Assembly: GCF_005502935.1 (NCBI RefSeq)
Contig: NZ_SCMP01000005.1
Coordinates: 124,001 to 188,000 of the forward strand
Origin: Pseudomonas sp. 2FG
GTDB taxonomy: Bacteria > Pseudomonadota > Gammaproteobacteria > Pseudomonadales > Pseudomonadaceae
Direction: 5' to 3'
Length of the DNA stretch: 64,000 nt
The notes below the pieces were generated by a model. The model saw nothing but the letters and a program-made list of their open reading frames with translations. It did not search any database and had not been told where the DNA came from. Position numbers and translations under genes: made by a program. Shown here piece after piece: positions 26,138 through 34,498 of the stretch. How positions within the stretch are numbered: position 1 is the first letter of the stretch; the number at the start of each line of letters is the position of its first letter.

Positions 26138-26851
26138 ATGACCCGCTCACAACTGTTCATCTATGGTGCCCGCGACAGTATTCCGATGATTGTCGGTGTT
26201 GTGCCTTTCGGCATTATTTACGGCACCCTGGCCAGCGTCGCCGGCTTGACCTTATGGCAGGCGCTGGGCATGTCGCTGCTGGTGTACGCCGGTTCGGCGC
26301 AATTTATCGCCATCAGCCTGTTGGGGGCGGGAACGGGATGGGCGGTGATTCTGTTTACCACCCTGATCGTCAATCTGCGCCATGTCCTCTACAGCGCCTC
26401 CCTGCAGTCCTATATCGCCCATCTGTCGCAACGCTGGCGCGTACCCCTGGCGTTTGGCCTCACCGATGAGACCTTCGCGGTCGTGCAGCGCCGTTACCTC
26501 GCCCATGGCATTGGGGGGCAGGGCCAGTGGTACCACGCCGGCGTGGCGTTATCGCTGTACCTGTGCTGGATATCCTCTTCGCTGCTGGGGGTGCTGTTCG
26601 GTCAGGCCATGCCGAGTTTGGCCGGCTGGGGTCTGGACTTCGCCATGCTGGCGACCTTTATCGGCATAGTCGTGCCGATGTTGCGCAATCGGCCGCAGGT
26701 CGCGGCGGCGCTGATGGCGGGTGCAGTCGCGGTGCTGACGCATGCCTGGCCGTACAAGCTCGGTTTGATGGCCGCGGCCTTGGCCGGGATCGCTGTCGGT
26801 ATTTGGCTGGAGCGCCGGGCTGACGCAGAACTGCTTGGGGAGGGTAGATAA
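26138..26851 (+). CDS. azlC: AzlC-family exporter large subunit
   Basis: A 237-residue membrane protein with about seven hydrophobic segments. DSIPMIVGVVPFGIIYGTLA at the N-terminus and LTDETFAV mid-chain are typical of AzlC, which with AzlD exports branched-chain amino acids or analogues. ATG 26138 has GCAGGAGGAGC just upstream; a longer in-frame extension covers the end of the AraC gene and is rejected. It overlaps azlD by one base (TAATG), which implies coupled translation. Actual substrate unknown. Confidence 0.9.
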   Translation: MTRSQLFIYGARDSIPMIVGVVPFGIIYGTLASVAGLTLWQALGMSLLVYAGSAQFIAISLLGAGTGWAVILFTTLIVNLRHVLYSASLQSYIAHLSQRWRVPLAFGLTDETFAVVQRRYLAHGIGGQGQWYHAGVALSLYLCWISSSLLGVLFGQAMPSLAGWGLDFAMLATFIGIVVPMLRNRPQVAAALMAGAVAVLTHAWPYKLGLMAAALAGIAVGIWLERRADAELLGEGR

Positions 26852-27180
26852 TGGAGCTCTGGTTGCTGATTCTGGGGATGGCCGGGATTACCTTCGCCAT
26901 CCGCTACAGCCTGTTCGCCTGGCCAGGTCTGCGTTTCCCGCCGCTGGTGCTGCAGGGTTTGCACTATGTGCCGGCGGCCGTGCTCACGGCCATCGTCGTG
27001 CCCGGCATGCTACTGCCGGACGGCCAGCACCTCGCCCTCAACCTGGACAACGCTTATCTGCTCGCGGGCCTCAGCGCGATCCTGGTCGCCGCGTTCAGTC
27101 GTAATCTGCTGGCGACTATCGGCGGTGGGCTGCTGCTGTTCTTTTTGCTGCGTTGGGCGTTGGGACAACTGCCTGTCTAA
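26851..27180 (+). CDS. azlD: AzlD-family exporter small subunit
   Basis: A 109-residue protein with four hydrophobic helices and LGMAGITFAIRYSLF near the start, followed by LHYVPAAVLTAIVVPGMLLP, the AzlD signature. AzlC and AzlD act as a pair in the inner membrane. The start codon shares a base with the azlC stop. Length is normal for the family. It ends the GNAT-AraC-AzlC-AzlD unit; no clear terminator follows before the TonB receptor. Confidence 0.9.
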   Translation: MELWLLILGMAGITFAIRYSLFAWPGLRFPPLVLQGLHYVPAAVLTAIVVPGMLLPDGQHLALNLDNAYLLAGLSAILVAAFSRNLLATIGGGLLLFFLLRWALGQLPV

Positions 27181-27200
27181 AATGGATAAAAATTACACTT

Positions 27201-27219
27201 GAGACTAATTGCTATTTAC
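27201..27219 (+). promoter_or_regulatory. Weak Fur-box candidate before the TonB receptor
   Basis: GAGACTAATTGCTATTTAC lies in an AT-rich patch about 80 bases upstream of the receptor start and matches the 19-bp Fur consensus at roughly half its positions. The position is right but the match is weak. Confidence 0.3.
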
Positions 27220-27297
27220 TTTTGATTCTTTTTCACCTATTTTCGCTCCCCTTTTTTGGGCCGGCAATCGGCTCATTGGTTTATTGGGGATCATGTT

Positions 27298-29382
27298 ATG
27301 CAGTCTGTCGGCAAATCCACGCGCCTGGCCCTGGGTGTCGCTTTGGCCTTGTCCTCGCTGGTCGCGGCTGCTGCCGAAACGCTGGAGTTGGATAATGTCG
27401 AAGTGGTGGGGGACTGGCTCGGTGACGCAACCGACGAGGACGTGAAGAACCACCCCGGCGCCCGTACGGTGATTCGCGAAGAAACCATCCGTGAGAGTGG
27501 CGCCAGCAACGTCCGTGAAGTGCTGCGCCGGGTGCCAGGCCTGCAGGTGCAGGACAGTAACGGTACCGGCGGCAGTGACATCTCCCTCAACGTCGGCACC
27601 CGTGGCCTGACCTCGCGCCTGTCACCACGGGCGACCATCCTCCAGGACGGCATTCCGCTGGCGGTGGCGCCTTACGGTCAGCCGCAGCTGTCGCTGGCGC
27701 CGACGTCGCTTGGCAATATCGAATCGATCGATGTGGTGCGCGGTGGCGGTGCAGTGCGTTATGGCCCGCAGAATGTCGGCGGCATCATCAACTTCGTCAC
27801 TCGCGGCATCCCCGAGGAATTGGTACGTGAGCTGAGCTTCCAGACCGAGTCGGCGCCGGCCCAGGGCGGCTTCCTCAACCGCAGCAATGCCTTTATCGGC
27901 GGCACCGCCGACAACGGTCTAGGCATGGCTCTGCTCTACTCGGGCGTGCGCGGCGACACCTACCGCGACCACAGCGACACCCAGATCGATGATGTGATGC
28001 TGAAGTCCAGCTACAAGCTGTCCGACATCGACGAGCTCTCCGCCAGCCTGCAGTACTACGAGGCCGACGCCGATATGCCCGGCGGCCTGACCAGCGACGA
28101 GTTCGATGAGGATCCCTACCAGAGCAGCCGGCCTTTCGATAATTTCGAGGGCGAGCGCAAACAGGCGGTGCTCAAGTACAGCCGCACCCCGGATGCCGAT
28201 CGCAAGTTCGAGCTGACCAGCTTCTACAACACCAGTCATCGCGGCAGCAGCTTGGCCAATGGCAACCCGCGCAAGATGACCTGGTTGCGCCAGTTCCCCC
28301 GTGAGTACGAGGTGTTCGGCATCGAGCCGCGCTATTCGCAGCTGTTCCTCGCCGGCGACAGCAGCCACGAGCTGGGGGTTGGCTACCGCTATATCGAAGA
28401 GGATTCCACGGAGAAGCGCTTCGACCGCAGCTTCAAGGCCGGTGCCAACCCCTGGAGCGTGCCGAAAAAACTGGCGACCTCCAACAGCGCCGCGACCGAG
28501 GCGCATGCCGCCTATGTCGATGACCGCATCGATATCGGCAACTGGACCCTCACTCCCGGCATCCGCTACGAGCAGGTGCGGGTCAGCTCGCACAACCGCC
28601 TGACCGGCGAGCACCGCCAGCAGCGCTACAGCGAGCCGCTGCCGGCGCTCAACGCCCTGTATCACCTGTCCGATGCCTGGAAGCTCTACGCCAACTACAA
28701 CACCTCCTTCGGCAGCATCCAGCACATCCAGCTGTCCCAGGACGACGACCTCAGCGCCGAGAAGGCGCAGACCTACGAGTTCGGCACGCGTTACAACGAC
28801 AGCGTCTGGAGCGCCGAGCTGACCTTCTTCCACATCAAGTTCGAAGACCAGTTGGAGTTAGTGCCTGGTTCGTCGCCGAGCGCCTGGGCCAACGCCGGTG
28901 AGACCCGCCACCGCGGCGCGGAGCTGGCCGGCAGCTACCAGTTCGCCGCGCTCGATCCGCGTCTGGCGGGGCTTTCCGCCTACGCCTCGCTGGCGCTGAC
29001 CGAGGCCACCCGCGAGGAGGGGGCAAACCAGGGCAACGACCTGCCGTTCTATTCGCGCGAGATCGCCACCCTGGGTATGCGCTACGAGACCGGCCCCTGG
29101 ACCTGGAACCTGGATGGCTACGCCCAGTCGCGGCAGTTCGCCGATGCGGCCAACACCGATGCGGAAAGCGCCAACGGCTCGCTCGGCGAGATCCCCGGCT
29201 TCGCCTACTGGAATGGCCGCGGCGAGTACGCCTTCGGCCCCCAGCTGGCCAATCTGAAAGTGGCGGCCGGGGTGAAGAACCTGTTCAACCGCGAGTACTA
29301 CACCCGCTCCACCGACAACAACCTGGGCAAGTACCTCGGTCAGCCGCGTACCTTGTATCTGCAGACCAGCGTCAGCTTTTAA
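27298..29382 (+). CDS. TonB-dependent outer-membrane receptor (FecA-like)
   Basis: A 694-residue protein: signal peptide (LALGVALALSSLVAAAA), plug domain beginning LELDNVEVVGD with REVLRRVPGLQVQD and VDVVRGGGAVRYGPQNVGG-type landmarks, then a 22-strand barrel ending YLQTSVSF with terminal Phe. The closest recognised type is the ferric-citrate FecA group, but there is no N-terminal signalling domain and no fecIR genes nearby, so the substrate is uncertain. It takes up an iron chelate or similar with TonB-ExbBD energy. A strong terminator follows. Confidence 0.9.
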   Translation: MQSVGKSTRLALGVALALSSLVAAAAETLELDNVEVVGDWLGDATDEDVKNHPGARTVIREETIRESGASNVREVLRRVPGLQVQDSNGTGGSDISLNVGTRGLTSRLSPRATILQDGIPLAVAPYGQPQLSLAPTSLGNIESIDVVRGGGAVRYGPQNVGGIINFVTRGIPEELVRELSFQTESAPAQGGFLNRSNAFIGGTADNGLGMALLYSGVRGDTYRDHSDTQIDDVMLKSSYKLSDIDELSASLQYYEADADMPGGLTSDEFDEDPYQSSRPFDNFEGERKQAVLKYSRTPDADRKFELTSFYNTSHRGSSLANGNPRKMTWLRQFPREYEVFGIEPRYSQLFLAGDSSHELGVGYRYIEEDSTEKRFDRSFKAGANPWSVPKKLATSNSAATEAHAAYVDDRIDIGNWTLTPGIRYEQVRVSSHNRLTGEHRQQRYSEPLPALNALYHLSDAWKLYANYNTSFGSIQHIQLSQDDDLSAEKAQTYEFGTRYNDSVWSAELTFFHIKFEDQLELVPGSSPSAWANAGETRHRGAELAGSYQFAALDPRLAGLSAYASLALTEATREEGANQGNDLPFYSREIATLGMRYETGPWTWNLDGYAQSRQFADAANTDAESANGSLGEIPGFAYWNGRGEYAFGPQLANLKVAAGVKNLFNREYYTRSTDNNLGKYLGQPRTLYLQTSVSF

Positions 29383-29399
29383 TCCTCAGCGACAAGTTG

Positions 29400-29427
29400 A
29401 ACGGGCGCCGATGAGCGCCCGTTTTTT
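29400..29427 (+). terminator. Terminator of the TonB receptor gene
   Basis: ACGGGCGC and GCGCCCGT form a GC-rich stem followed by a run of T, starting 18 bases after the stop. Confidence 0.9.
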
Positions 29428-29528
29428 GCAGTAGGCAGCAAAATTTATCGTGACCTGTGGCTTGGCGTCATGTACTTGCAGTCCAATGTTGGACGGCCAG
29501 CGTGGCCTCGCATAGGTACAAAGGGATC

Positions 29529-31403
29529 ATGACCACAGACTCGCAATTCGCTTTGCTTGGTAAAAAACGCTTCCTGCCGTTCTTCATCACGCAATTGCTC
29601 GGCGCTTTCAACGACAACATCTTCAAGCAGTCGCTGATTCTCGCCATCCTCTTCAAGCTCAGTGTTTCCGGTGATCGGGCGGTATTGGTCAACCTCTGCG
29701 CGCTGCTGTTTATCCTGCCGTTCTTCTTGTTCTCTGCCCTCGGTGGGCAGTTCGGCGAGAAGTTCGCCAAGGATGCGTTGATCCGGGCGATCAAGCTGGC
29801 CGAGATCGTCATCATGGCGGTTGGCGCCGCAGGTTTCCTGTTGAATAACCTGACGTTGATGTTTATCGCCTTGTTCGGCATGGGCACCCACTCGGCGCTG
29901 TTCGGCCCGGTGAAATACTCGATCTTGCCGGCCGCGCTGCGTGAGGAGGAACTGGTCGGCGGCAACGCGCTGGTGGAGATGGGCACCTTCCTGGCGATTC
30001 TCGCCGGCACCATCGGCGCCGGCATCATGATGTCGGGGCAGGCTTACGCGTCGCTGGTGGCCACCGCGATCGTGCTGGTCGCTTGCTGCGGTTACTTGGT
30101 CAGCCGTGGCATTCCCCGTGCGGCGGCCGCCTTGCCGACGCTGGTCTTGGACTGGAACATCTTCCGGCAGTCTTGGGCGATTCTGCGTTTGGGCTTGGGC
30201 CAGCGGCCGGCGGTGTCGCGCTCGATTGTCGGCAACTCCTGGTTTTGGTTCCTCGGGGCTATTTATCTGACGCAGATTCCGGCCTACGCCAAAGAGTGTC
30301 TGTACGGCGACGAGACGGTGGTGACGCTGATCCTCACGGTGTTCTCGGTCGGTATCGCCTTGGGTTCGATGCTCTGCGAACGGCTGTCGGGGCGCAAAGT
30401 CGAGATCGGCTTGGTGCCGTTTGGCTCGATTGGCCTGACCCTGTTCGGCATCTTGCTGTGGTGGCACTCCGGCAACTTCCCGCAGGGTCCCGAAGCGCAG
30501 AGCTGGCTCGTGGTGCTGAGCCATGCCCAGGCCTGGTGGGTGCTCGCGGATATTCTCGGCATCGGCGTGTTCGGCGGCTTCTACATCGTGCCGTTGTACG
30601 CGCTGATCCAGTCGCGTACTGCAGAAAACCAGCGGGCGCGGGTGATCGCGGCCAACAACATCCTCAACGCGCTGTTCATGGTGGTCTCGGCGCTCGCCTC
30701 GATTCTGTTCTTGAGCCTGGCCAAGCTGTCGATTCCGCAGCTGTTCCTGGTGGTGTCGCTGATGAATATCGCGGTGAACAGTTACATCTTCAAGATCGTT
30801 CCCGAGTTCAGCATGCGCTTCATGATCTGGCTGCTCAGCCATTCCATGTACCGCGTCGAGCACCGTGGTTTGGCGGCGATTCCCGATGAAGGCGCGGCCG
30901 TGCTGGTCTGCAACCACGTGTCCTTCGTCGATGCGCTGCTGGTGGGTGGTGCGGTGCGGCGGCCGATCCGCTTCGTCATGTACTACAAAATCTACAACCT
31001 GCCGGTACTCAACTTCATCTTCCGCACCGCCGGTACCGTACCGATCGCCGGACGCAGTGAAGACCTGTTGATTTACGATCAGGCGTTCAAAAAGATCGGC
31101 GAGTACCTGAAGAATGGCGAGCTGGTGTGCATCTTTCCCGAAGGTAAGCTGACCGGCGATGGCGAGCTTAATGAGTTCAAGAATGGCATCGCGCGGATCC
31201 TCGAGGAAAATCCGGTGCCGGTGATTCCGATGGCGCTGCAGGGGCTGTGGGGCAGTTTCTTCAGTCGCCACCCGAACAAGGGCTTGTTCCGTCGTCTGTG
31301 GTCGCGCATCACCCTGGTGGCGGGTGCCCCACTGGCGCCGGAAGTGGCCGATCGGGTGACGTTGCAAGCGAAGGTGGCCGAGCTGCGGGGCAGTTCGCGT
31401 TAA
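29529..31403 (+). CDS. MFS lysophospholipid-flippase-like/acyltransferase fusion
   Basis: A 624-residue protein. Residues 1 to about 415 form an MFS transporter of the LplT type (FFITQLLGAFNDNIFKQSL is the LplT signature). The C-terminal 190 residues are a PlsC-type acyltransferase with NHVSFVD (H-x4-D motif), GRSEDL and FPEGKLTGDGELNEFKNGI. The pair suggests moving a lysophospholipid across the inner membrane and reacylating it. The third Aas domain (acyl-ACP synthetase) of longer fusions is missing. ATG 29529 with AAGGGATC is chosen over an upstream start. Confidence 0.88.
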   Translation: MTTDSQFALLGKKRFLPFFITQLLGAFNDNIFKQSLILAILFKLSVSGDRAVLVNLCALLFILPFFLFSALGGQFGEKFAKDALIRAIKLAEIVIMAVGAAGFLLNNLTLMFIALFGMGTHSALFGPVKYSILPAALREEELVGGNALVEMGTFLAILAGTIGAGIMMSGQAYASLVATAIVLVACCGYLVSRGIPRAAAALPTLVLDWNIFRQSWAILRLGLGQRPAVSRSIVGNSWFWFLGAIYLTQIPAYAKECLYGDETVVTLILTVFSVGIALGSMLCERLSGRKVEIGLVPFGSIGLTLFGILLWWHSGNFPQGPEAQSWLVVLSHAQAWWVLADILGIGVFGGFYIVPLYALIQSRTAENQRARVIAANNILNALFMVVSALASILFLSLAKLSIPQLFLVVSLMNIAVNSYIFKIVPEFSMRFMIWLLSHSMYRVEHRGLAAIPDEGAAVLVCNHVSFVDALLVGGAVRRPIRFVMYYKIYNLPVLNFIFRTAGTVPIAGRSEDLLIYDQAFKKIGEYLKNGELVCIFPEGKLTGDGELNEFKNGIARILEENPVPVIPMALQGLWGSFFSRHPNKGLFRRLWSRITLVAGAPLAPEVADRVTLQAKVAELRGSSR

Positions 31404-31415
31404 ACCTCGGCAACG

Positions 31416-31445
31416 AAGAAGCCCGCCAATTGGCGGGCTTCTTAT
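31416..31445. terminator. Bidirectional terminator
   Basis: AAGAAGCCCGCC-AATT-GGCGGGCTTCTT is a perfect hairpin between two converging genes (MFS-acyltransferase and the guanidinium exporter). Confidence 0.85.
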
Positions 31446-31453
31446 GCACTCTT

Positions 31454-31771
31454 TTAACGGCTGCTGAGCTTGAGACCGAGCAGCCCGCAGACGATCAAGG
31501 CGACGCTGGCCAGACGGATCACTGCCATGGATTCACCAAACAGGATGATCCCGGCGATGACGGTGCCGACGGCTCCCACACCGGTCCAGACTGCATAGGC
31601 GGTGCCCAGCGGCAGTTCCTTCATCGCCAGGCCGAGCAGGGCCAGGCTGACGATCATGGCGCCGAGGGTGAGGGCGGTAGGCAGGGGGCGACTGAAACCG
31701 TCGGTGTATTTCAGGCCGACAGCCCAGCCGATTTCGAACAGGCCGGCGAAAAATAGAATGATCCAGGACAT
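31454..31771 (-). CDS. gdx: SMR-family guanidinium exporter (Gdx/SugE)
   Basis: A 105-residue four-helix SMR protein starting [20 protein letters not shown], with the essential Glu13 and the following GW that separates the Gdx/SugE branch from Emr[21 protein letters not shown] is a further signature. Gdx exchanges guanidinium for protons. A guanidine-II riboswitch with two ACGR hairpins lies just upstream, which strongly supports this substrate. ATG 31771 has GGAGG at good spacing. It is a lone gene bounded by a bidirectional terminator. Confidence 0.92.
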   Translation of the reverse strand: MSWIILFFAGLFEIGWAVGLKYTDGFSRPLPTALTLGAMIVSLALLGLAMKELPLGTAYAVWTGVGAVGTVIAGIILFGESMAVIRLASVALIVCGLLGLKLSSR

Positions 31772-31799
31772 GGTGACCTCCAAGGGTACGACTATGGAT

Positions 31800-31847
31800 G
31801 GGGCCGTCCCCGGTTGGTCACTCAACGAGCGGTAAGGTCGTCCTTAC
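31800..31847 (-). promoter_or_regulatory. Guanidine-II (mini-ykkC) riboswitch
   Basis: On the minus strand two small hairpins follow each other: GTAAGG-ACGA-CCTTAC (31847 to 31832) and GGGG-ACGG-CCCC (31811 to 31800). Both loops are ACGR, the hallmark of mini-ykkC, in which paired ACGR loops each bind a guanidinium ion. The second hairpin lies 16 bases upstream of the exporter's Shine-Dalgarno sequence, so the switch probably controls its exposure. The pairing with a SugE-type exporter is the known biology of this class. Confidence 0.88.
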
Positions 31848-31960
31848 ACCGTGCGCTATTTTGCACATCCCGCCGAACCGGGCAAGGTCGGCGGGATGGA
31901 TGGGGCGCGTGAATTATTGCGGGGGTTTTCCTTCAGGTCCCCGCAAGCCATGTGGCGGCG

Positions 31961-32881
31961 TTAGATGCCTTGCGGGATCTCTTCGCCGCCGAGGGCTTCG
32001 AACAGCTCTGGAAGGAACTCGCCGAACGTCAGCATCATCAGGGTAAAGCTGGCGTCGAGCTGGCCCAGGGCCTCATCGCCGCCATCTTGCTCGGCTTGAT
32101 CTTGCAGCAGGTCTTCAAAGCGCAGGCGTTTGATGATCATTTTGTCGTCGAGCACGAAGGACAGCTTGTCCTGCCAGGCCAGCGACAACTGAGTGACCAG
32201 TTTGCCGGAGGACAGGTGCAGCTGAATCTCTTCGCTGGTCAGGTCCTGGCGTTTGCAGCGCACGATGCCGCCGTCTTCCTGGGTGTCGCGCAGTTCGCAT
32301 TCGTCGAGCACGGTGAAGTTGTCGGCGGCCTTCTGGGTTTTCACCCAGTCGGTCAGCGTCGCGGTGGGGGCGACCTTCACCGACAGCGGCCGCACTGGCA
32401 GCGAGCCGATGGCTTCGCGCAGCGTGGAGAGCAAATCCTCGGCGCGTTTCGGGCTGGCGGCGTTGACCAGAATCAGGCCTTGCTTCGGTGCGATGGCGGC
32501 GAAGGTGGCCGAGCGACGAATAAAGGCCCGCGGCAGGAAGGCCTGAATGATTTCGTCCTTGAGCTGGTCGCGCTCCTTCTTATAGACCTTGCGCATCTGC
32601 TCGGCTTCGATCTCCTCGACCTTTTCCTTCAAGGCGTCACGCACCACGCTGCCGGGCAGGATACGGTCTTCTTTGCGCGCGGCAATCAGCATGAAGTCCT
32701 GGCTGACATGCGCCAAGGGTGCATCTTCCCCTTTGCCGAAGGGTGCGATGAAGCCGTAAGTGCTCAGCTCCTGGCTAGCGCAGGGGCGGGCGGGCTTGGC
32801 GGCCAGTGCGGTTTCCAGCGCTTGCGCATCGAAGGGTAGATCTTGGGTAAGGCGATAGACGAGCAGGTTGCGGAACCACAT
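31961..32881 (-). CDS. rdgC: Recombination-associated protein RdgC
   Basis: A 306-residue protein matching RdgC throughout: [17 protein letters not shown] at the start, [36 protein letters not shown] and [15 protein letters not shown]. RdgC forms a ring-shaped dimer that binds DNA and restrains RecA. Length equals the E. coli protein. It is a single gene on the minus strand, upstream of which lie the tRNA genes on the other strand. Confidence 0.96.
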   Translation of the reverse strand: MWFRNLLVYRLTQDLPFDAQALETALAAKPARPCASQELSTYGFIAPFGKGEDAPLAHVSQDFMLIAARKEDRILPGSVVRDALKEKVEEIEAEQMRKVYKKERDQLKDEIIQAFLPRAFIRRSATFAAIAPKQGLILVNAASPKRAEDLLSTLREAIGSLPVRPLSVKVAPTATLTDWVKTQKAADNFTVLDECELRDTQEDGGIVRCKRQDLTSEEIQLHLSSGKLVTQLSLAWQDKLSFVLDDKMIIKRLRFEDLLQDQAEQDGGDEALGQLDASFTLMMLTFGEFLPELFEALGGEEIPQGI

Positions 32882-32991
32882 GAGGGGGGCATCTCCATTA
32901 ACGCAAAGCGCGCATTATTCTCCCCTCGACGCCATTGGCCAACCCTGCGCTAAGCCTTTGGAACGGCAGTAAAAATTATTTTAAAAAGCGC

Positions 32992-33020
32992 TTGCCAGGG
33001 GGTGGATCGCTCCGTAGAAT
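32992..33020 (+). promoter_or_regulatory. Sigma-70 promoter of the tRNA pair
   Basis: TTGCCA (32992 to 32997) and TAGAAT (33015 to 33020) are exactly 17 bases apart, 21 bases before tRNA-Val, followed by a GCGCCCC tract that fits a stringent-control discriminator. Confidence 0.8.
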
Positions 33021-33041
33021 GCGCCCCACTTCGAGAGTGAA

Positions 33042-33117
33042 GGGTGATTAGCTCAGCTGGGAGAGCATCTGCCTTACAAGCAGAGGGTCGGCGGTTCGAT
33101 CCCGTCATCACCCACCA
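33042..33117 (+). tRNA. tRNA-Val (anticodon TAC)
   Basis: A 76-base cloverleaf: acceptor GGGTGAT pairs with ATCACCC, the D arm reads AGCTCAGCTGGGAGAGC, the anticodon loop CCTTACAAG gives TAC (reads GTA and relatives), and the T arm contains GGTTCGATCC. CCA is encoded at 33115 to 33117. It is the first of two tRNA genes separated by 18 bases. Confidence 0.97.
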
Positions 33118-33135
33118 TAACTTTTGGGGTTACGC

Positions 33136-33212
33136 GCAGCGGTAGTTCAGTCGGTTAGAATACCGGCCTGTCACGCCGGGGGTCGCGGGTTCGAGTCCCG
33201 TCCGCTGCGCCA
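33136..33212 (+). tRNA. tRNA-Asp (anticodon GTC)
   Basis: A 77-base cloverleaf: acceptor GCAGCGG pairs with CCGCTGC, the anticodon stem-loop is CCGGCCTGTCACGCCGG with GTC, and the T arm has GGTTCGAGTCC. The discriminator is G and CCA is encoded. The acceptor starts GCAGCGG rather than the commoner GGAGCGG, with the compensating base on the other side. Confidence 0.97.
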
Positions 33213-33407
33213 TTTTTCTCCTCGCTTCGCCTCCGCATCATCCCGCTTCTGTTCTACCCAAGCTCGCTTCAATCCGCGCAAAACTCGTTTAAACACCTGA
33301 ACTTATCGACATTTTCTGGTTCGTATCCCGGTAGCCAGTGATTGCGGCAGCCTGCTAAGCTCGCGTCTTCACTCGATTGCCCTTTAGCGCACGAACAAGG
33401 AAATAGC

Positions 33408-34133
33408 ATGAGACAACATCGTTTAGCGGCGGCGGTGGCCCTGGTTGGCCTGGTTCTCGCGGGTTGCGATTCGCAGACTAGCGTAGAGCTGAAAACCCCG
33501 GCGCAAAAAGCCTCCTACGGCATCGGCCTGAACATGGGCAAAAGCTTGGCTCAGGAAGGCATGGACGACCTGGACTCCAAGGCTGTTGCTCAGGGCATCG
33601 AAGACGCCGTCGGCAAGAAAGAGCAGAAGTTGAAAGACGAAGAGCTGATGGAAGCGTTCGCCTATCTGCAGAAGCGTGCTGAAGAGCGTATGGCCAAAAT
33701 CAGCGAAGAATCGGCTGCAGCCGGTAAGAAATTCCTCGAAGAGAACGGCAAGCGTGAGGGGGTAACCACTACCGCTTCTGGTCTGCAATATGAAGTTGTG
33801 AAGAAAGCCGATGGCCCTCAGCCGAAAGCTACCGACGTGGTCACTGTGCACTACGAGGGTAAGCTGACCGACGGTAAGGTGTTCGACAGCTCCGTCGAGC
33901 GTGGCAGCCCGATTGATCTGCCCGTCAATGGCGTGATCCCAGGTTGGGTTGAAGGCCTGCAACTGATGCACGTTGGCGAGAAGTACAAACTGTACATCCC
34001 TAGCGAGCTGGCTTACGGCGCGCAAAGTCCGAGCCCGGCGATTCCGGCTAACGCGGTACTGGTATTCGAGTTGGAGCTGTTGGGGATCAAAGATCCGGCC
34101 GCTGCTCAGCAACCGGCCGCCACTCAGCAATAA
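33408..34133 (+). CDS. fkpA: FKBP-type peptidyl-prolyl isomerase lipoprotein (FkpA/Mip-like)
   Basis: A 241-residue protein with lipobox VLAGC near residue 20, an N-terminal helical dimerisation domain (KASYGIGLNMGKSLAQEGMD), a long helix, and a C-terminal FKBP domain with VTVHYEGKLTDGKVFDSS, VIPGWVEGLQLM and YGAQSPSPAIPANAVLVFEL. It should catalyse proline isomerisation and act as a periplasmic chaperone. ATG 33408 with AAGGAA is preferred to an earlier in-frame start. A terminator follows. Confidence 0.93.
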   Translation: MRQHRLAAAVALVGLVLAGCDSQTSVELKTPAQKASYGIGLNMGKSLAQEGMDDLDSKAVAQGIEDAVGKKEQKLKDEELMEAFAYLQKRAEERMAKISEESAAAGKKFLEENGKREGVTTTASGLQYEVVKKADGPQPKATDVVTVHYEGKLTDGKVFDSSVERGSPIDLPVNGVIPGWVEGLQLMHVGEKYKLYIPSELAYGAQSPSPAIPANAVLVFELELLGIKDPAAAQQPAATQQ

Positions 34134-34421
34134 GTAATACGGCTTTATGCAGCGCCCCGTCGAGACGGGGCGTTGTTGTTTCTGCCAGTCAGGAAACGAA
34201 CCCGAAGCTGACTATAGGGTCTGAATACAGGTGAGTGCGCTGCGAGTGTTACGGTTATGCACATTGCGCGATTGTTTCGCATCGACTTCGGGTGACACTT
34301 TAGTGCTAACTTGGTTTTGTTTTTAAGCTGATGATTTTATTGGTTTTTTTGTTCTGTTTAAAAAATGCCCGATCTGTAGCGAGGCCGCATGGGCTGGGCT
34401 TTTGCCCGGCTGATTGAAAAT
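34134..34421. other. 288-bp gene-free stretch after fkpA
   Basis: It contains the fkpA terminator, then a strongly AT-rich tract (about 34318 to 34372) with T and A runs, and leads into DnaA-box triplet B. No coding frame is supported. Confidence 0.5.
34153..34180 (+). terminator. Terminator of the FKBP gene
   Basis: CGCCCCGTC-GA-GACGGGGCG stem followed by TTGTTGTTT, 20 bases after the stop. Confidence 0.85.
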
Positions 34422-34456
34422 TTGTTCACAAGGTTATCCACAGCTTCAGTGGATAA
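34422..34456 (+). promoter_or_regulatory. DnaA-box triplet B
   Basis: TTGTTCACA (34422 to 34430), three bases, perfect DnaA box TTATCCACA (34434 to 34442), five bases, inverted AGTGGATAA (34448 to 34456). The core is a perfect 10-bp inverted repeat, GGTTATCCAC and GTGGATAACC. Spacing is identical to triplet A at 14452. It lies 43 bases upstream of a DUF1232 gene. Confidence 0.7.
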
Positions 34457-34498
34457 CCCAGCGAGCCCAGTCAGTACGCGGGCTGTCGAGGAGTGAGG

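Noticed and set aside
27298..29382. Iron-starvation sigma-factor-linked transducer (FecA/FpvA class)
   Set aside because: No N-terminal signalling domain before the plug and no fecI/fecR genes nearby.
29445..31367. 640-residue antisense frame opposite the MFS-acyltransferase
   Set aside because: His/Gln/Arg-rich sequence with no domains, fully antisense to a recognisable gene.
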